Positions 1 to 7,739 of a stretch of DNA of 64,000 bases are shown one piece after another. A model generated the notes under the pieces. The model saw nothing but the letters and a program-made list of their open reading frames with translations, was not told the DNA's origin and did no database searches. Position 1 is the first letter of the stretch. Every line of letters starts with the position of its first letter. The DNA is from Falcatimonas sp. MSJ-15 (lineage in GTDB: Bacteria > Bacillota > Clostridia > Lachnospirales > Lachnospiraceae): contig NZ_JAHLQC010000018.1 in the NCBI RefSeq assembly GCF_018918265.1, positions 1 through 64,000 on the forward strand. The letters are read 5' to 3'. The translations under genes and the position numbers were made by a program.

Positions 1-114
1 TCCTTCAGATTCTACCTTGCGATAGACACCCTTGCTGTTCGGCTGTACACTTCCCACTATCTGGGCATGTTTGGGACTTGCACCCGTTAGAGCGCGCCCA
101 TGGCGCGCAAACAC
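1..114 (-). mobile_element. Group II intron, 5' end (partial, continues off the left edge)
   Basis: Read on the minus strand, the segment starts with GTGTTTGCGCGCC, close to the GUGYG 5' end of bacterial group II introns, and continues with GGGTGCAAGTCCC and further sequence that I recognise as domain I of Clostridial group II introns. The intron-encoded reverse transcriptase would lie beyond the window edge. The 5' end abuts a terminator hairpin and its T-tract directly, which is the known target preference of bacterial class C introns. Family and class come from memory of such introns, not from a search. Confidence 0.6.
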
Positions 115-148
115 AAAAAGGGAAGAGCCATTAACTACTCTTCCCTTT
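115..148 (-). terminator. Rho-independent terminator used as intron target
   Basis: On the minus strand this is a perfect 11-bp stem (AAAGGGAAGAG with CTCTTCCCTTT), a 10-base loop and a run of five T. It lies about 150 bases downstream of the stop of the minus-strand gene ending at 302 and probably terminates it. The intron 5' end follows the T-run immediately. Confidence 0.75.
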
Positions 149-155
149 AACCTGT

Positions 156-175
156 ATAAACACTTAAGTGTTTAT
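156..175. repeat. Perfect 20-bp palindrome
   Basis: ATAAACACTTAAGTGTTTAT is a perfect inverted repeat with no spacer, just upstream (minus strand) of the terminator. It could be a dimeric protein binding site or an extra hairpin in the 3' UTR. No function can be assigned. Confidence 0.5.
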
Positions 176-301
176 CAAAATTGCTCATTTTTATATTATT
201 CATTTATCAAGTCTATATCTATAACTTAAGAGTAAAAAATAAAGAGTATCAATTACTCTGTATAAACATTATTTTACCAATTAAGCATATACCTTATTTT
301 T

Positions 302-997
302 CTATATGTTGTATCCTTTTCCTCTTAAAATTTCTCTAGCCTCTTCATCACTATATCCGTCCATTATTAATTGGTCATATACTTGTTTTACAGTTACACT
401 ATCACCAACATCGTGTCTTGCTTGGTCTCCCTCGTGAACCACATAAGCACCACCGGACTCGTCCCTTCCACCTGTTGTTTTATCTATAGTTTCAATCTTA
501 GTATTCCAATCACTATTATCAGCAACATCTACTGTATCTCCACTATCATTATCAACAACAGTATCATCTGCACCATTGTTACTATCATCTGCTACATTCT
601 CCGGTGCATTACTATTATCCACAACAGTATTATTACTAGTATCTACATTTTGATTGCCTTGCTCACTCTCTGCTGTATTACTTGCTACATTTGTTGTATC
701 TACTGTTTCTCCAGCTGTGCTACTCTCTACTGGCTCACTGCTGTTCTCTAGGGTATTGGCTGTGGTTAATTCTTCACTGCTTTGACTTTCTAGGTCTGCA
801 GATGAAGTCGGATATTGATGACTATCAATGTCCGACTCCTTCTGCAGAGCGTCAGAAGTAATTTCCGTATCATTAGCAGCAACATCATTGTGCTTTGAAC
901 TACTGCCGACAGCGGGAATAGCTATCAGTAAAGCTATTATAGCTGCGATGCCTATACCTCCGAGTATCTTATTACGTGTCTTTACGTCTTTGATCAT
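302..997 (-). CDS. Membrane-anchored Asn/Asp/Ser/Thr-rich protein of unknown function
   Basis: The protein has 231 residues. A short basic N-terminus (MIKDVKTRNK) is followed by a single hydrophobic segment at about residues 11-31, with no lipobox or clear cleavage site, so an N-terminally anchored extracellular protein is likely. Residues about 35-170 are a low-complexity acidic linker rich in Asn, Asp, Ser, Thr, Val and Glu. The last 60 residues look folded and end in a small helical motif (YSDEEAREILRGKGYNI). The ATG has a good GAGGAG ribosome binding site. I do not recognise the family. It may display the small C-terminal domain on a flexible stalk, which is inference only. Its neighbours are a group II intron and a broken gene, so the locus is accessory. 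Confidence 0.7.
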   Translation of the reverse strand: MIKDVKTRNKILGGIGIAAIIALLIAIPAVGSSSKHNDVAANDTEITSDALQKESDIDSHQYPTSSADLESQSSEELTTANTLENSSEPVESSTAGETVDTTNVASNTAESEQGNQNVDTSNNTVVDNSNAPENVADDSNNGADDTVVDNDSGDTVDVADNSDWNTKIETIDKTTGGRDESGGAYVVHEGDQARHDVGDSVTVKQVYDQLIMDGYSDEEAREILRGKGYNI

Positions 998-1219
998 TAA
1001 GATCAGCTCCTCTCTTGTCTTTTAATTGATATTGCAGACTTATTGAATCTCTGTAACATTAACATCCCCTATCGTATACTCGCCATATATACTATCGTTA
1101 TCTTTGGATTGAATTTTCTTTGCTAAGAAAAGACTATATCTGTATTTTCTTGTAATATTTCCTTGCAATCCAAGCACGAAGGATATATATAACCTTTCGT
1201 TTTTGTGCCAATCTTCAAG

Positions 1220-1813
1220 CTATGCTAATATTCTATTCTGTAATTCAGTATTCTGTAATTCAGTACTCCTTAATATACTATTCTTTAATTTCTCCTTCTC
1301 AAATATACTCATATCATCTACAGTAAGTATTAAGTGAATATAATCTTCAGCTTCAGAAAGTATATTAAGAATGTTTTCAATTTTTTGATTATGAACAGCT
1401 ACTGATTTCCAATCACCCATTTTGTTGTCATAAGAAATATCATGTATTGTAGATACATACATAATGTTCACATCTTCAATAGCAACTTTTGTAATAATAC
1501 TGTTTCCGATATTTTTGATAAGGAATCGAAGTTCGAATATATCAGTTAATTGGTTTGGGTCATATAAATTTCTGTCTTTATCTGAATTTTGGGTTTCTGA
1601 TTCTTCCGATTCTTCCGGTTTTTCTGATTCTCCTAATTCTTCCGATTCTTCTGTTCTTTTTAATCTGTCAAAATCAAAGCAGTTGACGTAGTATGTAGAT
1701 ATAGGCTGATAAAAGCTAACTCTTGCACCATATATTTTGTCAAAATCAATGCATGGAACATTGCTCCTATAAGGCAGCTGTGCTCTAAGTTTTCTTATTT
1801 CTTCATGAAACAT
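1220..1813 (-). CDS. Hypothetical protein, middle segment of the broken gene
   Basis: This 197-residue ORF has a soluble, mixed-composition N-terminus, an acidic Glu/Ser repeat stretch around residues 54-76 (EESEELGESEKPEESEESE) and a folded-looking C-terminal half. Two near-identical copies of a short motif (TELQN) sit at the end. No family is recognised. It lacks a Shine-Dalgarno sequence and begins inside the upstream ORF, and its frame continues past the stop. It is therefore probably not an independent gene but the middle of the disrupted gene spanning 1040-2250. Confidence 0.5.
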   Translation of the reverse strand: MFHEEIRKLRAQLPYRSNVPCIDFDKIYGARVSFYQPISTYYVNCFDFDRLKRTEESEELGESEKPEESEESETQNSDKDRNLYDPNQLTDIFELRFLIKNIGNSIITKVAIEDVNIMYVSTIHDISYDNKMGDWKSVAVHNQKIENILNILSEAEDYIHLILTVDDMSIFEKEKLKNSILRSTELQNTELQNRILA

Positions 1814-2250
1814 TTTTTTGTATCCATATTATTTGTATTCTGAATCTTATCATCTAGTTCTCTGATTTTCTGAAGAATTCTCTTATCACCAACAGAGAGA
1901 GACTCTTCATATCTTCTAAGATACTGTGGCATATATAGACGGAACCTTTCCCAGAGTTCATCCTTAATCTCATCACTTGTATCATCTTTAATATAGTTGT
2001 CATAAGAATCATCAAATATTTTCTTTAACTCATCTTCAGTATACATAACATTCTGGTTAAGATCCTGTTGCAAAGCATCTGATATCAGTCGCATATTTGC
2101 TTCTATGATATCACTCTTATCATCAGAACTGCTCTCACAGGCTTTTTTTAAAGCGTTTTCAGAAAGTATATCATTGCCTATTTCTTTAATAATGCCAAGG
2201 AATTTGCTCGTAATAAATTCTATTGTAGTGTCTTTAATATTATCTAGCAT
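1795..2250 (-). CDS. Hypothetical helical protein, N-terminal segment of the broken gene
   Basis: This 151-residue ORF is predicted mostly helical, acidic and soluble. It starts with MLDNIKDTTIEFITSKFLG preceded by GGAGAAAT, a good ribosome binding site. The C-terminal part (YLRRYEESLSVGDKRILQKI) resembles helical linker regions seen ahead of effector or NTPase domains in accessory proteins, but I cannot name a family. It stops right after an A7 run where a 1-base shift would carry it into the next ORF, so it is best read as the N-terminal part of one disrupted gene. Confidence 0.55.
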   Translation of the reverse strand: MLDNIKDTTIEFITSKFLGIIKEIGNDILSENALKKACESSSDDKSDIIEANMRLISDALQQDLNQNVMYTEDELKKIFDDSYDNYIKDDTSDEIKDELWERFRLYMPQYLRRYEESLSVGDKRILQKIRELDDKIQNTNNMDTKKCFMKK

Positions 2251-2486
2251 TAAAATATATTTCTCCTTTGTTCTACGTTAGGTTTTATCCTTAAATTATC
2301 AGTTACATTATCTTAATAGTTCAGATAAACAGCTACAGGTATATAATATATATTAGAAAAACACTGTTTGAGTCTTATACTCTTTATCAATCTAATACTT
2401 GTATTCATCAAATCATTTTATAATCATACATAATCTTATATTATGCATATATACATAAATAGAACATAGTGCAATACATCCATACC

Positions 2487-2650
2487 TTGTGAGCATCATT
2501 AATGCAGTATGTTCAAAACAACTTTAAGAACTTACACGTTCGAGGAATTATCAGTCAGTGCAAACAAATTTGCACTGATCTGAATAATGACGAAGTAAGT
2601 TTAAGTTCTTAATGTTGATTTTGTATATACTGCATTAATGATGCTCACAA
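2487..2650. mobile_element. MITE-like element with 24-bp perfect terminal inverted repeats
   Basis: The ends are perfect inverted repeats of 24 bp (starting TTGTGAGCATCATTAATGCA). Inside them the two halves keep pairing imperfectly (for example TTAAGAACTT on both arms) up to a central hairpin CAGTGCAAACAAATTTGCACTG-like stem. There is no ORF. Length, terminal repeats and lack of coding capacity fit a non-autonomous transposable element. I could not identify a clear target-site duplication, and no related transposase is in the window. Confidence 0.6.
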
Positions 2651-3304
2651 CTATGTAAATACTAATCTAAGAAGCCAAAATCAATACAGATGCCCAAAAC
2701 AGATATAAGTAAGTATATATGTAAATACCAACACATACATTAATACAGTTGGCATATATAATTACTACGGTTACAATGTATAATAAGCATAATCAAAATA
2801 TGAACAATAATCAGAATCCAAGTATTAGCAATATGAAATTATCAATGTGCAGGTATAGACAAAAGAATATCTTAGAATGTATATAATTCATCTCTTATTA
2901 CCTACCACATACAGTTAAAAACTTAAAAGCTATTGGTTTGACTTATTTTTTCATTTTTAATTTCTAACTGATAATAAATAAGAACAGATAAATTAATCTC
3001 ACATTTATATTCTTTTCATATAATAATAGTATACAACACATACGCTTTGCATCAACCTATATATATATAGTGACAACTTTTTTCATATTCTATAAGGCAT
3101 AACATAATATCAATTTCCACTTTAATATTCAATTTCATTGGATTCTTATATAATGAACGTTTAAGAATTTCTTAATCATAATAAATGCAACAGGTTCAGT
3201 CTTTTTTACGAAATAAGAACCATTAAGGCATTTAACAACTTAATCTTTTCATATTTTACCAGAGCATTTTTTTATCAAGATTCTTTTCTATCAAGATTTA
3301 TCTG

Positions 3305-3349
3305 CACAGATAATAGTTACACAGATAATAGCTACACAGATAATTATAA
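3305..3349. repeat. 15-bp tandem repeat, three copies
   Basis: Three consecutive copies of CACAGATAATAGTTA-type units, the third diverged. It is non-coding and part of the repeat-rich stretch. Confidence 0.6.
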
Positions 3350-3390
3350 CAGTTAGACATATAACTATTTAATGATTTTTATCAATCTAA

Positions 3391-3562
3391 TTCTAATAAT
3401 ACAATAGTTTTAATAAGTACCATAATATAATAATTCTAATAAGTACTATAATACAGTAATCTAATAAGTATCATAATACAGTAATCTAATAAGTATCATA
3501 ATATAATAATTCTAATAAACACAATAATACAATAATCCCAATAAGAACAATAGTACAATATT
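3391..3562. repeat. 25-26-bp degenerate minisatellite, six or more copies
   Basis: Successive units of the form TAATAAGTATCATAATACAG plus about six bases, with period 25-26 and diverging towards the right end. There are no spacers, so this is not a CRISPR array. It stops exactly where a pair of strong hairpins begins. Confidence 0.65.
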
Positions 3563-3563
3563 G

Positions 3564-3638
3564 CAAGTGAATCCACAACTTGATTGTGGATTCACTTGTA
3601 CGGCAGCGAGGGCTTTGCCCTCGCTGCCGTGAATTTTT
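3564..3638 (+). terminator. Two adjacent strong hairpins, the second followed by a T-run
   Basis: The first hairpin (3564-3598) has 15 perfect base pairs and a 5-base loop. The second (3600-3630) is very GC-rich for this region: ACGGCAGCGAGGGC pairs perfectly with its complement around a TTT loop, followed by GAATTTTTTTT. In the plus direction this is a textbook terminator, yet there is no plus-strand gene upstream. It may isolate the accessory region from the serine operon or end an unannotated small RNA. On the minus strand it could act as a stable 3' end for the DUF1015 transcript. Confidence 0.55.
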
Positions 3639-3762
3639 TTTACACTTTTTCAATATATTTTATAATTATTTTATAGTTTATCCTATATTTTATGATAGAT
3701 TATATCCTAAGAATATAATCTATATTTCTTGTACAGACAATTATTGCAGGTTTCAACCTCAC

Positions 3763-4998
3763 TTATATCTTATGTATAAATATTCCACTTCTAAGTTTTG
3801 GTTCAAACCATGTAGACTTTGGTGGCATTAACATCTTTGCATCTGATACTGCGAATAATTCGCTTATTGATGTAGGATACATAGAGAATGCTACTTTTGC
3901 AATTTGCTCATCAACAAGTCGCTCTAGTTCAGCTATTCCACGGATTCCACCTATAAAATCAATCCTCTTATCTGTTCTTGGATCTTCAATTCCTAATAAG
4001 GGTTCAAAAAGAAGATTCTGTAATACTGATACATCAAGGTTCTTAACCGGATCTACTGTATTAACTTTTTCTTTTGGTCTTATCTCATACCACTGTCCGC
4101 TAAGATACATCCCATAAGTCTGCTTTTCTCTTGGTTCTACTCCACTGTCTTTTGCTACAACTTCAAAAGTATCTTTTAACTTTGCTAAGAACTCTTCTTC
4201 TGACATTCCATTAAGTTCATACAAGACTCTGTTATATGGCATTATCATAAGCTCTTCATCAGGAAATAATACTGATAAAAAGTAATTGAACTCTTCTTCT
4301 CCATTATACCATACGCTTTCATTGCGTCTTTTAAGACCAACTTTTACTGCTGATGCTGCTCTGTGATGTCCATCAGCAATATATATGTCATTAATATCTT
4401 CAAATGCTTTTTTTATCTCTTCGATATCTACTGCATCATCAATCTTAAATACTCTGTGGCGTATTCCATCTTCTGATGTAAAATCAAACATTGCATTCTT
4501 AGATTTAGCTTTGTTAATTATTGCACTCACTATATTATTTTTTCTATATGCAAGAAAAATAGGTCCTGTCTGTGCCCCTACTGTATCCACATGTCTTATT
4601 CGGTCAATCTCTTTTTCTTCTCTTGTATTCTCATGCTTCTTAATTACATTATTAACATAATCATCAATTGAAGCACACGCAACAAGACCTGTCTGAGTTC
4701 TGCCATTCATCGTAAGCTCATATACATAGAATGCATCTTCTCTCTCTTCGACAAATGTTCCATTATCAATCCATTCATTAAGCATATCTGCTGCTTTCTG
4801 ATAGACATCATCTGCATACATATCATGTTCTGTTTCAAACTGTGTCTCTGGTCTGTCTATATTAATAAATGACAATGGATTCTTCTTAGCAACAGCAAGT
4901 GCTTCTTCTCTATTGTATACATCATATGGTAAAGCTGCCACTTTCTCAATCTTATCCTCTGCCGGATGAACGCATTTAAAAGTCTTTATAACTGCCAT
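3763..4998 (-). CDS. DUF1015 family protein linked to serine biosynthesis
   Basis: 411 residues from the ATG at 4998, chosen over an upstream ATG because GGGGG sits seven bases before it. The full-length DUF1015 (COG4198) architecture is recognisable: N-terminal ALPYDVYNREEA, a central IYIADGHHRAASA motif with conserved His residues, and a C-terminal DPRTDKRIDFIGG motif. The biochemical role of the family is unknown to me. It lies downstream of serC and serA on the same strand, separated from serA by a REP-like palindrome and repeats, so it is probably part of the same serine unit. No phosphoserine phosphatase gene is in the window, so a role in serine or phosphoserine metabolism is a reasonable but unproven inference. 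Confidence 0.85.
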   Translation of the reverse strand: MAVIKTFKCVHPAEDKIEKVAALPYDVYNREEALAVAKKNPLSFINIDRPETQFETEHDMYADDVYQKAADMLNEWIDNGTFVEEREDAFYVYELTMNGRTQTGLVACASIDDYVNNVIKKHENTREEKEIDRIRHVDTVGAQTGPIFLAYRKNNIVSAIINKAKSKNAMFDFTSEDGIRHRVFKIDDAVDIEEIKKAFEDINDIYIADGHHRAASAVKVGLKRRNESVWYNGEEEFNYFLSVLFPDEELMIMPYNRVLYELNGMSEEEFLAKLKDTFEVVAKDSGVEPREKQTYGMYLSGQWYEIRPKEKVNTVDPVKNLDVSVLQNLLFEPLLGIEDPRTDKRIDFIGGIRGIAELERLVDEQIAKVAFSMYPTSISELFAVSDAKMLMPPKSTWFEPKLRSGIFIHKI

Positions 4999-5033
4999 AA
5001 GATCCCCCTGTTTCATTATTCTTCATCTACTGG

Positions 5034-5061
5034 CTACCCCACAAGCAAGCTTATGGGGTTT
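5034..5061. repeat. REP-like palindrome of IS200/IS605-end type
   Basis: CTACCCCACAAGCAAGCTTA followed by TGGGGTTT forms a stable imperfect hairpin (CCCCA with TGGGG plus an inner AAGC/GCTT stem). The CTACC...hairpin...GGGTTT pattern recurs at 26896 and 35225 in this window and resembles the subterminal hairpins of IS200/IS605 elements. No transposase is nearby. Confidence 0.5.
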
Positions 5062-5085
5062 CGCCACGAATCTATAACTTCTCGC

Positions 5086-5196
5086 TTGTTTAATAATTCC
5101 TACTTTAATTGCACCGTCAATCTTATTTAATAATTCTTACTTTAATTACACCATCAATCTTATTTAATAATTCTTACTTTAATTACACCGTCAATC
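5086..5196 (-). repeat. 37-bp tandem triplication of the serA 3' end
   Basis: Three contiguous 37-bp units at 5086-5122, 5123-5159 and 5160-5196. The last one is the true end of serA (codons for IDGVIKVRIIK plus TAA); the two others are near-identical copies behind the stop codon, with one and a few substitutions. Because 37 is not a multiple of three the copies are not an extension of the protein. Confidence 0.9.
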
Positions 5197-6323
5197 TCTT
5201 TTAATTTATTATATAATTCGTCTGTTGCAGGTGCTTCAACGTCAATTAAGCTATATGCATAATCGCCTTTACTCTTATTAACCATATCAGAGATATTAAG
5301 TCCACATGCTGATATTACGCTTGTTATCTGTCCAATCATATTAGGAATATTCTTGTGATTAATTGCTACACGTCCGGCTTTTTGACATACACCAAGTGAA
5401 CATGCAGGATAGTTCACTGAGTTAGTAATATTACCATTCTCAATATAATCCATAAGCTGTTTTACTGCCATTATTGCACAATTATCTTCTGATTCTGCTG
5501 TTGATGCTCCAAGATGAGGTGTTGCTATTACATTTGGCATATTAACTGACTTTGGATTAGGGAAATCAGTTACATATCTCTTAACTTTACCACTCTCAAG
5601 TGCTTCTTTCATATCATCATCATTAACAAGAAGATCTCTTGCGAAGTTAAGAACTACAACACCGTCTTTCATCTTAGCAATAGTTTCTTTATTAATTGTA
5701 TATTTTGTACTGTCTAAAAGTGGTACATGGATTGTTATATAATCACACTGTGTGAATATATCATCAATAGACTGAATGTGTTTTACATTAGTTGAGAGAT
5801 TCCATGCTGCATTAACAGATATATATGGATCATATCCTAATACTTCCATTCCTAATTTTTCTGCTGCATTGGCAACCTTTACACCGATAGCTCCAAGTCC
5901 GATTACACCAAGTTTTTTACCAAGAATCTCTGTTCCTGCGAACTTTGACTTATTCTTCTCTACAAGTTTTGCTACGTTTTCATCATCTTTTACTGTCTGA
6001 ACCCAGTTAATTCCACCTACTATATCTCTGGCTGCATATAAAAGACCTGCAATTACAAGTTCTTTTACTCCATTAGCATTAGCACCTGGTGTATTGAATA
6101 CAACAATACCTTTTTTAGCACATTCATCAAGTGGGATATTATTGACACCTGCACCTGCTCTTGCTATTGCTTCAACTGTATCTGGTAATTCAAGGTCATG
6201 CATAGCTGCACTTCTTACTAAGATCGCATCAGAATCTGCATAATTCTCTACTATCTCATAATTCTCTGTGAATAAATCTGTTCCTACATTTGATATAGGA
6301 TTAAGGCAATTAATCTTAAACAT
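5160..6323 (-). CDS. serA: D-3-phosphoglycerate dehydrogenase
   Basis: Catalyses the first step of serine synthesis, oxidising 3-phosphoglycerate to 3-phosphohydroxypyruvate with NAD+. The protein has 387 residues. Its N-terminal substrate domain includes RAGAGVNNIP at about 55-64, the Rossmann fold carries GVIGLGAIG at about 139-147, the active-site Arg lies in LNFARDLLVN and the His in TPHLGAST. A C-terminal ACT domain (about 315-387, GQITSVISACGLNISDMV) suggests serine feedback control. The usual E of the D-x-F-P-x-E-P loop is replaced (TDFPNPKS), a variation I believe occurs in other short PGDHs. It is co-directional with serC, 224 bases away across a hairpin and a minisatellite. The AAGGAA ribosome binding site is good. 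Confidence 0.95.
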   Translation of the reverse strand: MFKINCLNPISNVGTDLFTENYEIVENYADSDAILVRSAAMHDLELPDTVEAIARAGAGVNNIPLDECAKKGIVVFNTPGANANGVKELVIAGLLYAARDIVGGINWVQTVKDDENVAKLVEKNKSKFAGTEILGKKLGVIGLGAIGVKVANAAEKLGMEVLGYDPYISVNAAWNLSTNVKHIQSIDDIFTQCDYITIHVPLLDSTKYTINKETIAKMKDGVVVLNFARDLLVNDDDMKEALESGKVKRYVTDFPNPKSVNMPNVIATPHLGASTAESEDNCAIMAVKQLMDYIENGNITNSVNYPACSLGVCQKAGRVAINHKNIPNMIGQITSVISACGLNISDMVNKSKGDYAYSLIDVEAPATDELYNKLKEIDGVIKVRIIK

Positions 6324-6359
6324 CTTACTATTCCTTTCATATATAATATTGTATTAAGT

Positions 6360-6396
6360 AATTGCAAAACTCTTTAAGATAAAGAGTTTTGCAATT
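6360..6396 (-). other. Intercistronic 17-bp perfect hairpin between serC and serA
   Basis: AATTGCAAAACTCTTTA and its exact complement flank a three-base loop. There is no T-run on either side, so it does not look like an ordinary terminator. Between two genes of one pathway it may be a processing or mRNA-stability element that sets different serC and serA levels. Confidence 0.5.
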
Positions 6397-6412
6397 AACT
6401 GATGATAATTTG

Positions 6413-6545
6413 TCTACTAATAATAATTAGTATACCGGTAATAATTGGTATACCGATAATAATTGATATACTAGTAATAATTGTATACTGATAATAATTG
6501 ATATACTAGTAATAATTGTATACTAATAATAATTTGTCTACTGAT
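6413..6545. repeat. 17-19-bp minisatellite in the serC-serA gap
   Basis: About seven units of the type TAATAATTGATATACTAG, alternating two variants. It ends a few bases from the serC stop codon. Confidence 0.7.
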
Positions 6546-6547
6546 AA

Positions 6548-7633
6548 CTATTTTAGATTTTCAGCTTCGAATTTCTTCATGAATTCAACAAGTTTTACTA
6601 CACCTTCTGTTGGCATTGCATTGTAGATGCTGGCTCTCATACCGCCAACAGTTCTGTGACCTTTAAGATTTTCAAAACCTGCTTCTTTTGCTTCTTTTAC
6701 GAATTTGGCATCAAGGTCTGCATCTCCTGTTACGAATGGAACATTCATAAGTGAACGGTCTTTTTTCTCAACAGTTCCTTTGAATAATTTACTCTGATCA
6801 AGGAAATCATATAGAATAGCTGCTTTTTCTTCATTATGTTTCTTCATAGCTTCAAGTCCACCCATCTTCTTAAGCCATTTGAACACTTTACCACAGATAT
6901 AGATACCATAAGCTGGTGGTGTATTGTATAATGACTTATTGTCTGCATGAATCTTATACTGCATCATTGTTGGAACATAATCTTCTGTCTTCTCAGGGAT
7001 TAAGTCTTCTCTGATAATAACAATTACTACACCTGCAGGTCCTATATTCTTCTGAACACCACCATAGATTATACCATATTTAGTTACATCTACTGGTTCT
7101 GATAAGAAGCATGATGATACATCTGCTACAAGTGTCTTTCCTTTTGTATTAGGAAGTTCTTTGTACTTAGTTCCGTAGATTGTATTATTCTCACAGATGT
7201 ATACATAGTCTGCATCTTCATCAATATCAAGATCACTGCAATCAGGTATGTATGAGAATGTCTTATCTTCTGATGAAGCTATAGCTCTTACATCGCCATA
7301 TTTCTGAGCTTCTTTGTATGCTTTCTTCGCCCACTGACCTGTTATGATATAATCAGCTTTTTTATTCTTCATAAGATTCATAGGAATCATTGCGAACTGT
7401 AATGAAGCTCCACCCTGTAAAAATAATACTTTGTAATTGTCAGGAATGTTCATTAATTCTCTAAGATCTGCTTCTGCCTGTGTAATGATCTCTTCGTATG
7501 CTTTAGAACGGTGACTCATCTCCATTACAGACATTCCTGTTCCATTGTAATCAAGCATCTCATCTGCTGCCTCTCTTAATACATCTTCCGGTAATACTGC
7601 CGGACCTGCTGAAAAGTTATATACTCTCTTCAT
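6548..7633 (-). CDS. serC: Phosphoserine aminotransferase
   Basis: Converts 3-phosphohydroxypyruvate and glutamate to phosphoserine and 2-oxoglutarate with PLP. 361 residues from the ATG at 7633, which has GGAGG seven bases ahead; a further ATG upstream lacks this. Family signatures are RVYNFSAGPAVLPEDVL at the N-terminus, the PLP-lysine motif YGGVQKNIGPAGVV near residue 190, and GHRTVGGMRASIYNA near the C-terminus. The length is normal. It is the first gene of the serC-serA-DUF1015 block, with a good promoter at 7711-7739. Confidence 0.96.
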   Translation of the reverse strand: MKRVYNFSAGPAVLPEDVLREAADEMLDYNGTGMSVMEMSHRSKAYEEIITQAEADLRELMNIPDNYKVLFLQGGASLQFAMIPMNLMKNKKADYIITGQWAKKAYKEAQKYGDVRAIASSEDKTFSYIPDCSDLDIDEDADYVYICENNTIYGTKYKELPNTKGKTLVADVSSCFLSEPVDVTKYGIIYGGVQKNIGPAGVVIVIIREDLIPEKTEDYVPTMMQYKIHADNKSLYNTPPAYGIYICGKVFKWLKKMGGLEAMKKHNEEKAAILYDFLDQSKLFKGTVEKKDRSLMNVPFVTGDADLDAKFVKEAKEAGFENLKGHRTVGGMRASIYNAMPTEGVVKLVEFMKKFEAENLK

Positions 7634-7710
7634 GATAATCCTCCCTTTCATTTCTTATCAAAATTTTCTTATTAAAATTATGTTATCATTTTTCTCAACA
7701 AGATATGTCT

Positions 7711-7739
7711 ATTTTATGACAATCTTTGCCAAAAGTCAA
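7711..7739 (-). promoter_or_regulatory. Vegetative promoter of the serine block
   Basis: TTGACT and TAAAAT are separated by 17 bases on the minus strand, about 80 bases before the serC start codon. Confidence 0.65.

Larger units (their letters stand above)
1040..2250 (-). pseudogene. Broken ~400-residue gene (frameshift plus in-frame stop), unknown family
   Basis: Three open segments read as one gene. The first (2250 down to 1795) ends just after a run of seven A; adding one A would fuse it in frame (DTKK then MFHEE) to the second segment (1813 down to 1220). The second ends at a TAG at 1220-1222, but the same frame stays open for 59 more codons to a TAA at 1040-1042, with protein-like composition (LEDWHKNERLYISFVLGLQ at its start). 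The second segment has no ribosome binding site of its own and overlaps the first by 19 bases. The simplest reading is a gene of about 400 codons carrying a 1-base deletion in a homopolymer and a nonsense change. Programmed frameshifting on the A-run or a sequencing error are alternatives. Confidence 0.55.
2251..3562. other. Long AT-rich non-coding stretch
   Basis: About 1.3 kb with no credible ORF on either strand. It contains a 164-bp MITE-like palindrome (2487-2650), a 15-bp minisatellite (3305-3349) and a 25-26-bp minisatellite (3391-3562). The rest is AT-rich sequence without a recognisable RNA gene or promoter-gene pair. It looks like an accumulation zone for small repeats between accessory genes and the serine operon. 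Confidence 0.7.

Noticed and set aside
32..229. 65-codon open frame on the plus strand at the left edge
   Set aside because: It runs antisense through the intron 5' end and the terminator hairpin and lacks a ribosome binding site.
3391..3562. Possible CRISPR array
   Set aside because: The units follow each other directly without unique spacers and diverge gradually; no cas gene is in the window.
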